Assembly (NCBI RefSeq): GCF_027744825.2
Contig: NC_071345.1
Location: 15,191,501-15,255,500, forward strand
Source: Synchiropus splendidus
Lineage: Eukaryota; Chordata; Actinopteri; Syngnathiformes; Callionymidae
Direction: 5' to 3'
Length of the DNA: 64,000 nt
Below, in pieces: positions 12,265 through 26,075 of the stretch. The notes below the pieces were generated by a model. That model did no database searches. It was not told the DNA's origin and saw nothing but the letters and a program-made list of their open reading frames with translations. Positions within the stretch are counted from its first letter, which is position 1. Each line of letters begins with the position of its first letter. The position numbers and the translations under genes were made by a program.

Positions 12265-15200
12265 TGGGTCCTATCGACTTTGTGGACCCCACCCGTTCAT
12301 CATCAGTAGGTTAAACTCCTGAGCTCTTCTGAAATCCGTGGCAGAGAAACCCCCGGAAATCCTGTCATTTAATATGTGACATTATTATGTTGGTTGTATA
12401 TGTATTTTTTAAAATTAAATCTTTTTAATAAAGAATTATTTCTTATATAAAAGTCAGGATTCAGAATCTGAATTCTGTAAATTTCCAAACCAATAAATTT
12501 CGTCTGCCACGATGGAATTCATGAAAACACATGTACCAGTTTATAGAGTTGGAGATGAATATTGTGTCCTGACCAGCTTATCTCTTGCGGGCACATAGTG
12601 TTTGGTGGGGTTTGTAAACAGGATGTGGAGGAAACAATTCCACCATCAATTTCCACTCGCTTTATGGGCCTCAAAACCACAAGAATTGGGCCTAATAAAT
12701 GAAAGTTTTACAAATGATTTTATCATGTTTAGAGACAACACAGCGGCTTGATTTATTTATGAAAATAGCCAAGCATGTATTGACAAGGAATTTTAGGTGA
12801 TGGCCTTTCACTTGCGAGTCCAAATGAATTGACGTATTGAAACTCTGTTCATCTTGTTTGGTTGTCTCCCTCTTGTTTCTTTTGGCCTGTTGACTGTGGT
12901 GGGAGCTGCTGAAGCATCAGCCTACCAACCCACCACAAGGTCCACCTAATCCTTATAAAAACGCCAGCGAGAACTGGCTGGAAAATATCCACCTCAACGT
13001 GTCAGCAAGCCAACGACGGCATGTGCTCATTCAAGTCACGATTACATTAATGACATGATGGCTTGTCGTTTCAGCTGCAAGAAATTCAACCACAGGCCCT
13101 TCATGTTGAACGGTTATCATTCCTCTTCAGTTTGTTTTTGTTCAAACCATATTTATACAGAAATTAGGTCATCTTTGGAGGCTTGTCCAATATCCGGTCT
13201 GAGGGCCATCATTGATCAGTGGCTCCTCAGCAGTCATGGGAAGAAGGTCGAAAAAGAAAAGTGCCTGACTTATTTTTATGGAAAGAGATACTATAACTAT
13301 TAATAACTAACTGTTTGATCCTGCTAATGTGTTTGTCACTTAAAGTTTACCTTTAAAAAAAGTCAACCTATGGATGTACACAATTTTAGAAAAATAAATA
13401 TTAGAACATATATTGGAAAATGTAAGAAATAAAACTATTTTGTCAAATATTCCCCGCATATTTTCACAACATCAAATCTGCTGTTAAAAAAAATAAAGAG
13501 CCCAAATTATATACTGGGATTGTTGAAAGGGGCTAAAAGACAGCAAAGAAATAAAGGCGCCGATGGGGAAAAAAATAGAAAGAATGTTGACATGATGGTG
13601 AAATACAGAGAAATAATACATTAAATGATATGTGCAATTATGAAATTACGTTATGAAAAAATAAGATAGAATTGTTGGATGGTTGTGTCCTACTCAATTT
13701 TAAATAGGTAACACTGATGAAGATGAACTGTCCCACTTTTCAATTCCAATTTAGTTTACGGGACAGAAAAAAAGGCAAATGAAAGGAAGGAAAAATGAAA
13801 TAAAACGTAGAACTTGTGCTTGAACTCATAATGAACAAACACACACATTAAAGGGGACACCTGTAATCCTTTAAACGCTGTGGTCTTCTTTTATTTTGTT
13901 GTCAGCTTCTTGTTCCCTTGCCTCTCTGTCTCTGTGAGCTTGGCAAGGTGATGGCACACAGCTAGAACCTGTCCTCCACTACGATTGCGGTCTGCGCTGC
14001 CAGATTGTCTTTGCGTTTAATTTTTTTCACGAGCTCAAGTTAACCTTAAACCTTCGCGTTTACATTCTGTTTCTTGTTTTTTTTTTGTTTTGTTTTGTTT
14101 TTCACCATTGTTCTCTTCTGTTTCTGATATTCTCTCCAGGTCCTCGCTCCTATCCACAGATTTTTGGGTGAATGAACTTGACAGTCTGAGAGCTACCTGT
14201 TCACCACAATCACTTGGGTTCTGCTCTGCATGGTTCTTAACAAACATTGTGATCCGTTTTCTAGTTTTACTCTTGTGGTGGATGTGGCCCTCGGGCCTCA
14301 CTTTGCCCAGGTCTGCCTTAGACCAAAGGTAAAGTAAAGAGTCTTCCTTCTTTTCTGTGTCTCAGTTCACTTTCCAATAAAACTCAGACTGACAGTCTCA
14401 ACCGAAAAGGCCCAGTTGTGTCATTCCTGAACTCAGAGTCAGAGTTTAACCCTATACCTGAGTGAATCAATCCCATCACAGGCTCTAGACTACTCCACTA
14501 ATAACCTCTAATAACGTGAAGTCCTGCAGCCTCTGATCTAGTTGGGTTCACCCACTCCCAGCTCTCTGTCACAACATTAGTGCCAGTCCAATTCTTGGCT
14601 CAGCCCAGACGAGGCCATTGCCAGTGCATAAAGGATGGTGATGTCAGCAGGTGAAAATGGACAAATGGCGCTCTGTTCTGCGAGCTCGTGAACATGTGTC
14701 TCGGATCACGTGTGTGAGCTGGTGGGCTGCTCTCACAGGCCTTCAGCTGACTTTGAAGTGATCTCACGAGAGCCATTAGGTGAAGCCAAAGTCTTGAATG
14801 GCATCATGGAACACGCAGGGCTGACAGCATACAGCAGACACGTTTCTAGGTGACCGAATCGCTCCACGACAAACTGTTTACAAACTGTCTGGGCCCTTAC
14901 GGTGAAGTGACCACTGAAGGGACATGACACACATTAGTCTGCTGCTTTTCAAGAACTGGTTCATTTTAGATAATGTGACCTGAGGTTTGCTAGATTTACG
15001 CAGAATGCAGCCGTGCCAGGTCGCGTTTACTCCACTCCTTCCTCATCTTCTTCAGCATTTCCTGCCTGGGAGGCATCCCAGCTCATTGCCTCCTCCATCC
15101 TCTGATGTCACATGTTCCCTCCTTTGTCACAGCCATGAACACATCCACACCTCATCTGGCATGTTGTCTGTTCGTCGGATTAAGAGCTGCCCTCACTTCC

Positions 15201-18200
15201 ACCTTGATATTTCTTCTCTCTCTCTCATCCTGAGCACATCCTTCTCTTCTTCCATGCTCCCCAGTTTCTTATATGGCTCTCTATAAGCTGCTTCTTAACT
15301 ATTCGCCTGTTGAGTGGGTATCAAGATGCTTACAATGAACTGTGTCATGGCTGTTGAGTTATCAGTCATTTTCCTATCATTGCCTGCAGTCTGGTTCTGA
15401 TGAAGCCTTAAGAAAACAATTTAGAAACTATGACTGTTGGTTCCTTGCAGTTGTCGAGGTCTCACATTTCGTCGCGTCAACAAAGCTGAGATGACGTAAA
15501 GAGGCACGTCAGTGGTCTTTCAGTGTGGTGTACGTGAGGAAGAGCACAGGCCTATGACCACACTTATGACTCATTTATGGCTGAATTGCCGCCATATGAT
15601 CTCGCTCATTGTTATTCAACAATGCCCCTTTTCAATAGACTTCCTGTTCAGTTGCCTTCATGCCTGTCGCCAAACTCACCCTGCTGTAAACCATGAAACC
15701 AGCAACCTCTGCTTTGAAAAGGTGTGTTTCCAGTAGTGTCGGAGTCAAGACAGAACATTTTAATCCTGTTTAAAAATAAATAAATAAAAACTTGTACTAT
15801 TTAAAACACCAACTCATATTCTATATAATGTCTATTTAAAGAGGTTAAAGGGTGTGAAGACTCCACTTTTGGCGAAATTAAGAGATGAAACATTTTCATT
15901 TAAAATGTCATAAACTAAGGAACACTCAAATGCACACCCCGGGTAAATAAAAAAAAAAAAAAAAGAATTGCAGTAATGATGCATTTACAGTCAGCTTTAC
16001 GCAGCGACGATGTTAATCCTTAAGAGAGTGCGACAAAATGTTTGCGTTTTAACACTGGAATTTCACACAGTCATTAACATTCAGAGCAGTGTTGGAGTGG
16101 ACTGGATTCAATAAAAAAAAATAAATCTAGAATTTTGCTGGAGTGAGATGAGTCAGAGTCTTAATGCATTCGATTCAGATACACCTTGAGAATGTTGGAT
16201 TGAAACCAAGGGCGGCCTTGGGTACAACAACTCAAGTCTCCAACACTTTCAATACTCCTGAATCACAGAGTCCCTGATTCAGCCCTGCGCACACCACTTT
16301 AGCCTGGAGCTATTTTGAATATGCAAAAGAGTCAAATCACTTTCTACATCATTTCCTGCTAAGTCGAGGGCATGTAAACATGGTGCTTTGTTGACAAAAG
16401 GACAAGCTATTTAACTCATACAATAGTGACACGTCCTTCCTCTCATACCTTCCTTCTAAATAGCTCCCACATGCATTCCTCGATGCTATCTCAATATACT
16501 GAAGTTTGTTTTTCAAACCATTAAGATTTGACATATTTGCAATCCAATGCTGAACAAAGGATGGCGAGTGTGGTTCTCAGAAGGATTCAAGCATGACGTC
16601 TGTCTCGGATGGGAATTAGTTCAAAAGTTACAAAAGCCCACAAACATATTACACACCTCACACTGATCTGGAGCATGAGCAGATTCCCAGCAACAGGTCA
16701 GCTGACTAGCCCCCGGTGCTGAAACAGCTGGTGCCGGCTGATGAAGGTTGTGTTGTGAGCACAGTGTGACCTTTGTGACCTGCCAGGACTAACACTATAC
16801 GCTCCGTTTTAAGGATCTGACAAACCTCTGGTAACTGATCTTCATGCGCGTGAGTGTAACTCACCTCTGCACTGTGAGAACCATGCAGGCCCAAATATCC
16901 CAGACTTGAAGTGAGGTTGGTTAAAACTCAGTGGAATGGCAAACAATTTAATCCTCCCTTCGAAATTCTGCTTGACCTGCCAACTGTCGAGCGTTTGTCT
17001 AAAACACACAGACAAACATATTTGTCCAAAAAAAAAAAAATGTACACGGCAATGGAGACACCTCGCCCTGGCCTTGGTGAAGCATGGAGTTGTGAGGTTA
17101 CACCCAAGTTTCTTCTCTGGACTGGACACAGTGGGCACAGACCCATGTGCTTTCTGGGTGACGGTATCATATGTCATTTTATATTCCCAACCACACACAC
17201 AAAGAAATGTAGACATTTTTCTTCACAACTTTGTTTCCATTGCCGAGTCCCGTTTGACAGTATCATCAGAAGACATCTGTTCTCTGACTCAGGACTCCGA
17301 GATGTTCCCCAGCCAAACAAGCAATTTCCCATTCGGTCCATCAGTTATGGCATCCCTGTAGCATATTCACATGGTCCTGAAGTGACTCAGATCTGAGCCC
17401 TCAAACTGTTGCTCTACTTGGAGAACCTGACAGACGACCTAGCTGATCACTGATCACAGAGTTGCTGACTAAATGTGAGTGTACAATTGTGCTTTCCATG
17501 TTTTCTTTTAGACCACAGCCTTGATATTAACGTAGACAAGAAGGCGACACTCGCTCGAAGATTGTGAGTTAAATCATTATTTTAAACGTCTGAAGGTTTT
17601 GGGCAGCTGATGTGCACTTCTCAATTTCATTCATTCATCATCACTGAGTCAAATCTCGAAGAACCTAGATGCGTTTCACGGTCATGTGCTCCGACGTGTG
17701 TCTGTGAAGTGTGTATATCAATGACACGGTAAAAATCATGATGTCAGCTGCAAACAAGTGTGTCATTAGCATAAAGAACAATGAAAATGAATATGAAGTG
17801 AAAATGAATGGCTCAACTGTGAAATCACTCCATAGGGAACTGTTCTCCTCCATGTAGAGGCTTATTTTGACATCATCCTTGTTAAAGGCATATTACACGG
17901 GTATTACACAACAGTCATGTCAACAAATGTGTGAACTGAGAGAGTGAAGAGGACGAAGTCTAAAGCTATTCATGGAAGACTTCCATGGTCGTGTGATGTT
18001 GGCGGGTTGAGCTTTGTCGGGTGTGTTAACGTAACTTAAAGGGGAAATAGGAGCAGACTGGCCTGTAGAATGGGGTGACTACAGCCTGCTGTGCCAACAA
18101 GGAGGCGCAGCAGGACAGAAAACAATAGGATACATGCTCTAACTTTGCTTCTCCTGGACCAGACTCATTGATCTAGATGGCACCACCGCATCTCAAGTTT

Positions 18201-18775
18201 TTTTATTCTTGGAAGTGAGCAAAACTTGCATGAGTCACTGAACTGCTTTCTGAGGAGGTCTGGGTTTTTTTGGGATCCATAGTTTGGGCAGAGACTTCAG
18301 AAAGATTGACATGATGTTCGCTCTCGCTTGATCTGAGATTTACTCCTCGGCCAGATCTTGTTAGTCATATGTCACAAGTGTGTCAAACACGTCCATAATT
18401 GCTGAAGGAATTCCACATCAATGAGTGACCACTGACCACTGCACCAGGGGTCAAACATTAGTTCAAAAACGAATAATTCTCCTCTGAATCATCTTATTTC
18501 TCAGCAACACGTGTCATAGTTCATCTCCTCTGCAGGAACAGGAGCATGTACGAAGATACGGCTCGGACCCTGAACACATCCACATCTGAAACCTCAGTGA
18601 TACAGAATGAGAATATTTGAAAAAGCGTCTCCACCCAAACTGGAATAGTGTTTCTAGGTGACAGCCTTGCTGACGTGAACAGCGGCGGTCTGACGGCAAG
18701 AGGGGGATTTTCCCCAGCCAGCTAATTAGAGCCAGTGATGATGTCATGAGGCAACCATGGGTCACATGTTGTCAA
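12265..18775. other. Intergenic, no gene recognised
   Basis: A TATA-like TTATAAAAA occurs at about 12954. Sequence at about 14280-14318 (GTGGCCCTCGGGCCT...) resembles a hAT end fragment. A pyrimidine-rich tract lies at 15,030-15,290. Overlapping chance frames at 16,840-17,400 have no similarity. Confidence 0.45.
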
Positions 18776-18777
18776 GG

Positions 18778-19190
18778 CGACAGGTAGTGTGAAAACTCAG
18801 AGCCGCGCTGAGTTTGCAGCAGCAGACGGATCGGCTCGCACGTGCAGCCGAGCGGAACGTTGCTTACCAGCCGGATGCAAGTTCCGTGGGCGAGCGCTCT
18901 TTCCAAGACTTGAGACATCACACTAATCCGACTTGCAAGGCTCGGAGTATTGCTTACAACTCTCCAGGTTTTCCACGAGATCACTCGGCTGTGCGTGTTT
19001 ATGTTTGCTATCAGGTCATTCAAACAACACAGCTGCGCGGCAGGACGTTTAAGTCTAATTGCTCCAAAACAATGCTGTCTTTCTCTCTGCTAAACGGGCG
19101 AAAAAGAGGATGCATGGCCAGATGTTGCCACGCTGGTCCTCACACACAAACACACTATTTCCCCCCAATGTGTTTCTCATTTGACAAGGC
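18778..19190. promoter_or_regulatory. Candidate CpG-rich regulatory block
   Basis: Markedly richer in CpG than its flanks and repeat-free. A 127-codon frame runs through it but starts at TTG and matches nothing. It is best seen as a possible enhancer or distal promoter. Confidence 0.25.
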
Positions 19191-19199
19191 GAAGTGACA

Positions 19200-21344
19200 C
19201 ACCACAGACCCACTATCTCCATTCAATAGCTTGTACATCATCTACAGATGAATGAGCGCCCTGTACTGGATTCCCAGAATTGAGGAAAGGATATAGAAAA
19301 AAAAAAAATCTGTGTGCCCATATGATTTTTCTTGGAGGGTCTGTCAGCACATCTCTGACAAGCCAGTGATCCTTACACTGAAAGAAGGTCAGTACAAGAC
19401 ACTCTACAATGACATGTGTTATGATGAACACATGCCTTCAGTAGTGACTGAAAATGAAGAAAGCAAAAGCACTTTACAGTGGAAAACTTTAATATTGTGC
19501 CACAGCAACACTTGGATTTGAAAGTTGTGCACACTCACAAAATGTGTGATTCTATGGTTTGAGGAGAACAGGCTACGTTTATTTTACAGTTTACTCTTGG
19601 GAATATCCTTGTCTCGATGCTGTCAGTTTTAGAAAAGCTCGATTCAGAGCCAGCTTCTGTCATGTGCTTAACAGTGCCAGTGTAACAGTAGAAAAACCAA
19701 AGCGATTAATACTCAGTTCATTGAAGTGAAAGGATGAAATGAAAAGGGAGACAGTGGTGTTTATCACCCAAACACAAGCGCTGCCAGCGCACTGGAAAGA
19801 ACCCGGGAGGGATTTCACAATACAAAAGGTAGTCTGTCTTTTGCTTCTGTCGAACAATGTCCGGGCTGCACATGCACATGATGATGATATAATGTGTGGC
19901 TGGAAAGCAGTGGGCAGCTGGCAGCGAGGGAGAGAGTGAGGCAAAGAAGGTAGACGGATCAGATGTGAAAACTCTGTGGCGGAGAATTGGAAAGCAAAAG
20001 TGGAGATATGTTTGATGGATTTCTTATATGTTACCTTTTTTTTTTTACATTTAAACTATGTATTCAACAGACGCTGAAGAAGTTGTTGGACTCTGGATAA
20101 TAATATCCAGTTTTTCTCTATGACCTTCTCGACTCAAATGTTTCAAGTGCAGAACTCCCTTTGAAATTCTGGATTTAAGCAGTTCTATTTGCGGCATGCT
20201 TAACTTAAGTGTGACCTGGGCCAAATGTGGCACTTGAACTGTATTCGCACGACCCTCCTGGAATCAGAGCAAAACTTGAAAACTCATATGTCGGAATGTT
20301 TCTGGCAATTTGTTTTTTGTGCACATTTCTTGTTCATCATAAGTGCAACTTCCTCGTTTTAATTTTTTAATTGTTCGCCTTGAGAATTTTAATAGTATTT
20401 CTTCTCCTTTAAAATACATCAGAATTGAGAATTGATTTTGAAATGTGTAAGACCCATCGACAATCTTTAAATGTATTGTGTTTTAAATGAAATAACATGC
20501 AACCAAACCAACATTTGTGTACATTTATTATAATGTAATTTCATAATTACACATAATATAATCACTTGATTCTTTTGTTTTCTGTCTAGTTTTGTCATCA
20601 TGTGGACATTTCTTTGAGCGTCACAGCTCCTCACAACAATAGCAGTATACCATGACCAAGTTCCTCCTCTTAAATATATTCAAAAACTTGTTTCACTCAC
20701 AACTACTTGTTTCTTCAGGTCACAAATCAGACTGATTTAAATTAGTTCTTCCGTCACCAGATAAAATGAATGAATCAACAACATTGAATCTACGATGATC
20801 CAACCTTCTCTCACTTATTGACAAGTAGTGTTGTCACACTCGACACCAAGTTTGATCTCAAACACTTTCAAGGTCTAGGTCTCAGTGCCGACTGCATTTG
20901 GACCTGGTCTCATCCTGGGCCCAGCAATGCTGGACTTCGTCGCCGTCCATCCAACCACTGTTTTTGTGAACAAATAGGCCAAAATATTTTTTAAAAAATC
21001 AGGGATTTACAATGAGAAATGACTTCTTCACACAATGACATATACTACTTGGGTCTTGTCTCTGTGTTGTTATCCTCTGGTTTTGGGGTGTGTTCCAGTT
21101 GTGCTTCTAACTCTTAATTCTCGTCACCCTATGTAGGATTTCCACCACTCCAAGTACACAATAAAAGATGGCTTCCCCAAACTAAACAGGAAATAAAAAT
21201 TTTGAGTCAATGAAATCCGCTGAAAGAAACAGTTTTTGTTTCCTGTTCATCCGGTGCGATTTCTTGCTGCATGAGTGAGAAGATTCTGTAGACAATGAAG
21301 TATGCAGTGTTTTTTCCAACAATGGTAACTGAAACACAGCATTA
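19200..21344. other. Intergenic; possible dispersed repeat at its right end
   Basis: From about 20,820 the text contains repeated 'ggtct' and 'gacc' words resembling a common fish repeat. Similar words flank the PIF/Harbinger copy in has2 intron 2. Otherwise nothing was recognised. Confidence 0.4.
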
Positions 21345-21786
21345 AGTACCATTTACGTTCCTTACGTGTACGATATTGTACCCATCATTTTCAAAAGATG
21401 TTACTGTCACTGATCACATGCTTCCATGTGTCTGTGTTTTGGAATTGCTCTTCACCAATATAAGTCCAGCGTTTACGACTGTTTATGACAATGACAAACT
21501 CCAAAACAAATATGGCGACTGTTGAAGACGTTTTGATAGTGTACCTCTTGCACAAGAGAGGAAAACAGAGGCAGCATTGTTGGAGGTTGTGGTTGGTGAG
21601 GCAGTTAAATATATCGCGACTGTTGGACGAATAATTTTAATCTTCATGTCTCTTTAGAGCTACATGCCTCCCACGGTTTCAGTTGGTACTGCTCCGTTTG
21701 GTCCGTATCTATAAGCTTTGAGGAAACATGCAGAAATACGGACGAAATTAACACATCTGTATGTAACGTTGAGCATAAATGGACCT
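21345..21786 (+). mobile_element. PIF/Harbinger transposon remnant, copy 1 (442 bp)
   Basis: The left end AGTACCATTT and the right end (reverse-complemented, AGGTCCATTT) are matching termini. TTA occurs on both sides (21342-21344, 21787-21789), the 3-bp target duplication typical of PIF/Harbinger. A 40-codon frame at 21512-21634 starts MATVEDVLIVYLLHKRG and includes QLNISRLLDE. This resembles the N-terminus of teleost Harbinger transposases, after which the catalytic part is deleted. A second copy lies at 51851-52309. Confidence 0.7.
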
Positions 21787-21789
21787 TTA

Positions 21790-24685
21790 TTTTGGACTGA
21801 GTCTCTGGTAGGTGGTCTTGACTACAACATCACATACAAGACCAGAACGCACTTGAGGGACTCAAGTCATTCCACCCTAGACCACCTGTAAACTGATCCA
21901 GATCCTAGTCCTGGGTTCTTCATATTAAGATGCAAACCATTCCACTGGCCCTTGAAAGTCTTACCCCAGTAGCGTTCACTCCCACCCCCTAGCAGTTACT
22001 AAATCTACTCTGGATGTTCAGAAAAGCACGTAATTGCAAAACTGTTGGCAGTGTGACAATGGTATAATATTGATATTGTGTCATCATCTCTATTTGCTGA
22101 TTCAGCAAGTCCAGAAAAATCTCATTTGATAGCTTCTGAATCATCCTGCCATCTGACAGCCAGAATGTTGGCTTTCAACAAGCCTAAAAACCCCATTGGC
22201 AGATATAAACATGCTGAGAGTCTCATGAACCTCTTGGCTGAAGAACGTGGGATTTTGGTTGAGTTTTTTGGTGGCAGCGAGAAACGGAGCCAGCGCCTCA
22301 CAAGAGTTCAGGTTTGTGGTAAACAGCACAAAGTGTTTAACTGTGAAAAAAAAAGCCTTTACTCATGAGCTCCGGTATTTCTTTGGGAGTTTAAACAGGA
22401 GTTAAATAATGAAATAATAATAATATGTTTAGGTAATTGAGCTCCCTCTGAAACTTAGTGGCAATTTGTGAAACCTGATTATGATTTGTTATGTTTTTCT
22501 AAAACTGTCTCCACTGAATACAAGAACAATATAGAGGCTGTTGAGGACCGAGTCCTGTTGACGGATGATGTGTCCTGAGTAAAATGTTTTTTTCATGAAT
22601 AAGAGAAAATGTATTTGACTGTTGGTCCGTGTCAACATCCAGCACCCCCTGCAGCTGACTCCATTGTGGTTTGAGAGGTTTTCAAACCCAAGCTGGCGAC
22701 ATGATTCTAAATCCTCCCCTTCCCTCCGAAACATTGAAGTTGCATTCGCTCAATAGACCTTTGTTCGTATTTACTGACTGCCAGCTTGACTAAAATAGAA
22801 ATCGGTCAAATGCAAGTCTGACAAAGCCCATTACATCAGACGTGGACCTCTTGCACTGCACTGCATCAGCAAACTCACGTTCAACTGATCAACCTTTTTA
22901 ATCTCCAAAGTTATTCTATGTTTGATGTAGGATTGAAATACACTTCTGTGGTCATACTTTGGATTAGACAACATATACAACCATGTGTAAATTACTTATT
23001 CATATGTGTATTCATAGTATGTAAGGCTTTAATAAAATAAGACTATATTTTACGCTGGAATGGTCAGTGAAAGTTCACTTGAAACAATACCATAATTATT
23101 AATTTTTAACAGTTAATAAGCAAGCAATTATCTTATTAATACTTGATATGTGTTCCTCAAGTGTAACCACTTCTACTACTAGTACTACTACCACAACCAC
23201 TGCTGCTACTCCCACTACTGTTGACATTCCACAACATTTGAACATTGAAGAGTCTTGTGTGGAAAGATATGTGGAAAATAATCCGGCGTAAAACCCGCCT
23301 TGCATAAAGGCAGATAGTGGGAAGTGTTGAAGCAAAATATGAACTATGACTATGACTTTTATTTGGCGGGAACAGGCATGGAAGCTACTTTATTACGGTT
23401 TTCTACCAGTTTTAGCCTCATCTGATCATGAAGTTGACATTATTGGAAGCTCGGGAGTCAACATTACATAAAGATGCACCTAGAAAAATATACACATTTA
23501 GACGTCGATGTTCAAAACGCATTTGTCATCTACATCGGTGGAGAAATGGTGTCTGGTCACATACAGTAATGACCAGTATGATCCCAAAGTCCGAACATGA
23601 ATGACAGTAATAACGTTCACAGTTGTTCTGAAACAAAGGACAGAAATGCATGTGGGGGTATTTAACGTGCATGGGAACAAAAGGTGCCAGGCAACGTAAG
23701 CAGACAGGACAGGTAAGTGGGGTACACACGTAAGGATTAACATGTGAATTTGCAGTTCTCAGCTTACTTTAAATGATTGCCACAGTGCATTATCATTCTT
23801 AGACAGTGATATGAGACTTTTCCAGAACCAAATGGAAAGACATGAACACCCTATCTCATGTGTGCCTTATTATTCTAGTTTTATTGTAAACAGCTTGGTT
23901 TAAAAACAAATAAAATGATTAAAATCACAAGTAGAACTAGACAGGAGCTCGGAAAGTACTGCAAAAATTCTGATAACTTTCCCAGCTTGGCCATGAGTGT
24001 TTCGTGAAGGTCCAAACTGCACATGTATTTTCATGATCCCTGGCGTTCAGGAATCATAGACCAAATTTTCGAAACAAAATGACATGTTTATTTCTGATTT
24101 GTAATGATGCAAATCCATCAATATTCCCTTAGGAGCAGTTTAGAAGCTGGTTGGTTCTTGTCACCACTGGCAGGATCTCAGTAACTGTCCTGCTCATTCA
24201 TTCTCCAAAGCCAAAAGTGAGTAAGTTCTACGTGACACAGGTCATTAGCTCTCAATGACACCAGCCGTCATGTTTGGCTGCAACACACCAATGTCAGGCA
24301 GTGTCATTATTTTTGCATTATATTTGATCATAGGCTTCACCCAAATGGTCAGACGTGCCTCACTTCCAGGCAACTCTTGTGTGTCACCTTTACAGGAAAG
24401 GAGGAAAAAGAGACCAGAAAGTTTGCCGGCATTATTTGCGAGTCAAGACAAGTGAGGGGTGCATTATCTTGTCACTGGTCGCAGTAGCAGCACCAGGGAG
24501 CAAACGTGACTGTCCTCAGGTTAACGTTAAAACAGCCAGGAGGAAACTCTGTGGTGGTCAGACCTTTCTAGGAAAAATAAATAGGCACCGTGGAGTTTAT
24601 TTTCTCTCTGGTTAAATAAAGGGGGGCTGAAAGGGAAAGAGAGACGGAGTGGACGAGACTGGGAAAAGGGATTTATTTTTACTGC
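21790..24685. other. Intergenic, no gene recognised
   Basis: It contains an imperfect ACT/ACC trinucleotide tract at 23164-23221. Other frames are short and unrecognised. Confidence 0.5.
23164..23221. repeat. Imperfect ACT/ACC-type trinucleotide repeat
   Basis: Repeated ACTACT/ACCACT/GCTACT units. It gives a poly-Val frame on the minus strand. Confidence 0.75.
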
Positions 24686-24689
24686 GGCA

Positions 24690-25280
24690 GAATGGGTTTG
24701 TTTTAACTGTGCTGTGTTTGAGGTTGGCGTTATCCCCTGTGCAACCTGGTCAAAAAGTATGTGGGACCCAAAACAGACCTTAGCGGAGAAGGTGGACAAG
24801 GCGGCAGGAAGGTGGAATACAAGAAGGACAATTAGCATTAGAAGCAGAGGAGGAGGTTCATGCTTAGCGCTGAGGAGCGACAGTGAGGAAATAGAGAGAA
24901 ATAAAAGTCTATCAGAGCCAACCGTAATGATTTATCATGGATGCACTTGCAGTATTCCCTGGGTGTGACACAGCATTACCCAAGACAACTCTGCTGTTCA
25001 TTACGCTCACAGCGCTGTTAGAAGAAAACCTTTTCTTCGAAAGTGCTCTGCCTGCAGCTTTTTTTTTCTTCTCTCCCAATAACAGCTCTTTTTATTGTTC
25101 TATTGTTCAAGACGTTATATTGGAGCCATGTGCAGCTTGTCAGAGGAGGGAGGGAGCGCTACAATGGCCTAAAGGACGACTGTGGCTCAAGGTACTGAGA
25201 TTGATGACAACCACAGACAAAAGTGGCAATAAAGGCCTGCTTCAGATCAACAAGTGGTCTGACTGCAGATCATAAAGGTC
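24690..25280. promoter_or_regulatory. Candidate conserved regulatory block with paired SOX motifs
   Basis: Repeat-free, high-complexity text in an otherwise AT-rich area. ATTGTTC occurs twice, at 25094-25100 and 25102-25108, exactly 8 bp apart, a dimeric SOX-type arrangement. Enhancer status is inferred. Confidence 0.25.
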
Positions 25281-25284
25281 GGAA

Positions 25285-26070
25285 TATTTCCGTGCAATTA
25301 TTATTTTTTATTGTGAGTTACTGAATGATTATAGAAGACATTTGGTTGAAATTAAACTAATGCTGAAGACAAATCTACACATCTCACACAGCTGATATCA
25401 AGCTTGATATGTGGTCACAGCAGACATTGGCTGAGAATGAGCAACATACACACTGCACCAGGTTACATGCATGACTTTTTGTCCATTGTTCTCCATTGTA
25501 AACAAGGTTATTAGACATCATAAGACAGTAATTAGTCTACAGGTTTGTTTGTTGTGCAGCTTTACACTACAGTTCAGTCATCGTCCAGCTACACGGCTAC
25601 ATGCTAGTTTAGTTGAGCTATTCACTGCATTATCCAGGTTGTGTAGACCTGCTAAAAGAATCCAAATTTCTCTCCAGCAGTCAAACTAAGCTGTTTATAC
25701 GCTTTATATGAAGTATTCTGAGGTCAAATAATATAAGTCAGCCATGATGGAAATCTGGACTTATATATATTTTAAAACAAAATATAGTTATCAACAGAAA
25801 TCTCTTTTAAAACAGATATTTTGAAACAATAAATATGGAAAATTGCAATAGTAATTATATAGTAATTATTATCACAACTAAAGAAAATGTGGGATTTCCT
25901 ATCTTGCATTCGGTTGATGAATACTGAATACTGTTGGTCTATATGTCCCATTGGATTGACTTCTTTTCCCCCTGGGTGGATGGGACCTATGACCTTTTAA
26001 GTGTCACCACGTTGGTTTCAAATATTCTACAGTAAATATTTTTTTTACACAGGTCCATTATGTTAGGTAG
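25285..26070. other. Intergenic, AT-rich, nothing recognised
   Basis: AT-rich, no motif or frame of note. Confidence 0.6.
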
Positions 26071-26075
26071 GAAAT

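Noticed and set aside
12952..12965. TATA-like TTATAAAAAC
   Set aside because: No initiator, frame or CpG context; too common by chance in AT-rich DNA.
14274..14318. hAT end-like GTGGCCCTCGGGCCT fragment
   Set aside because: Too short, and no partner terminus was found nearby.
15030..15290. Pyrimidine-rich stretch resembling LINE antisense text
   Set aside because: Similarity is mostly composition (CT-rich). No ordered motifs as in the 41,625-42,070 remnant.
16842..17396. Three overlapping frames of 124-161 codons on both strands
   Set aside because: All overlap one another and the longest starts at GTG. One runs through a poly-A tract. No domain is recognisable, so chance is the simplest reading.
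18814..19197. 127-codon plus-strand frame in the CpG-rich block
   Set aside because: Starts at TTG, not ATG, and matches no known family. CpG-rich, stop-poor composition explains the length.
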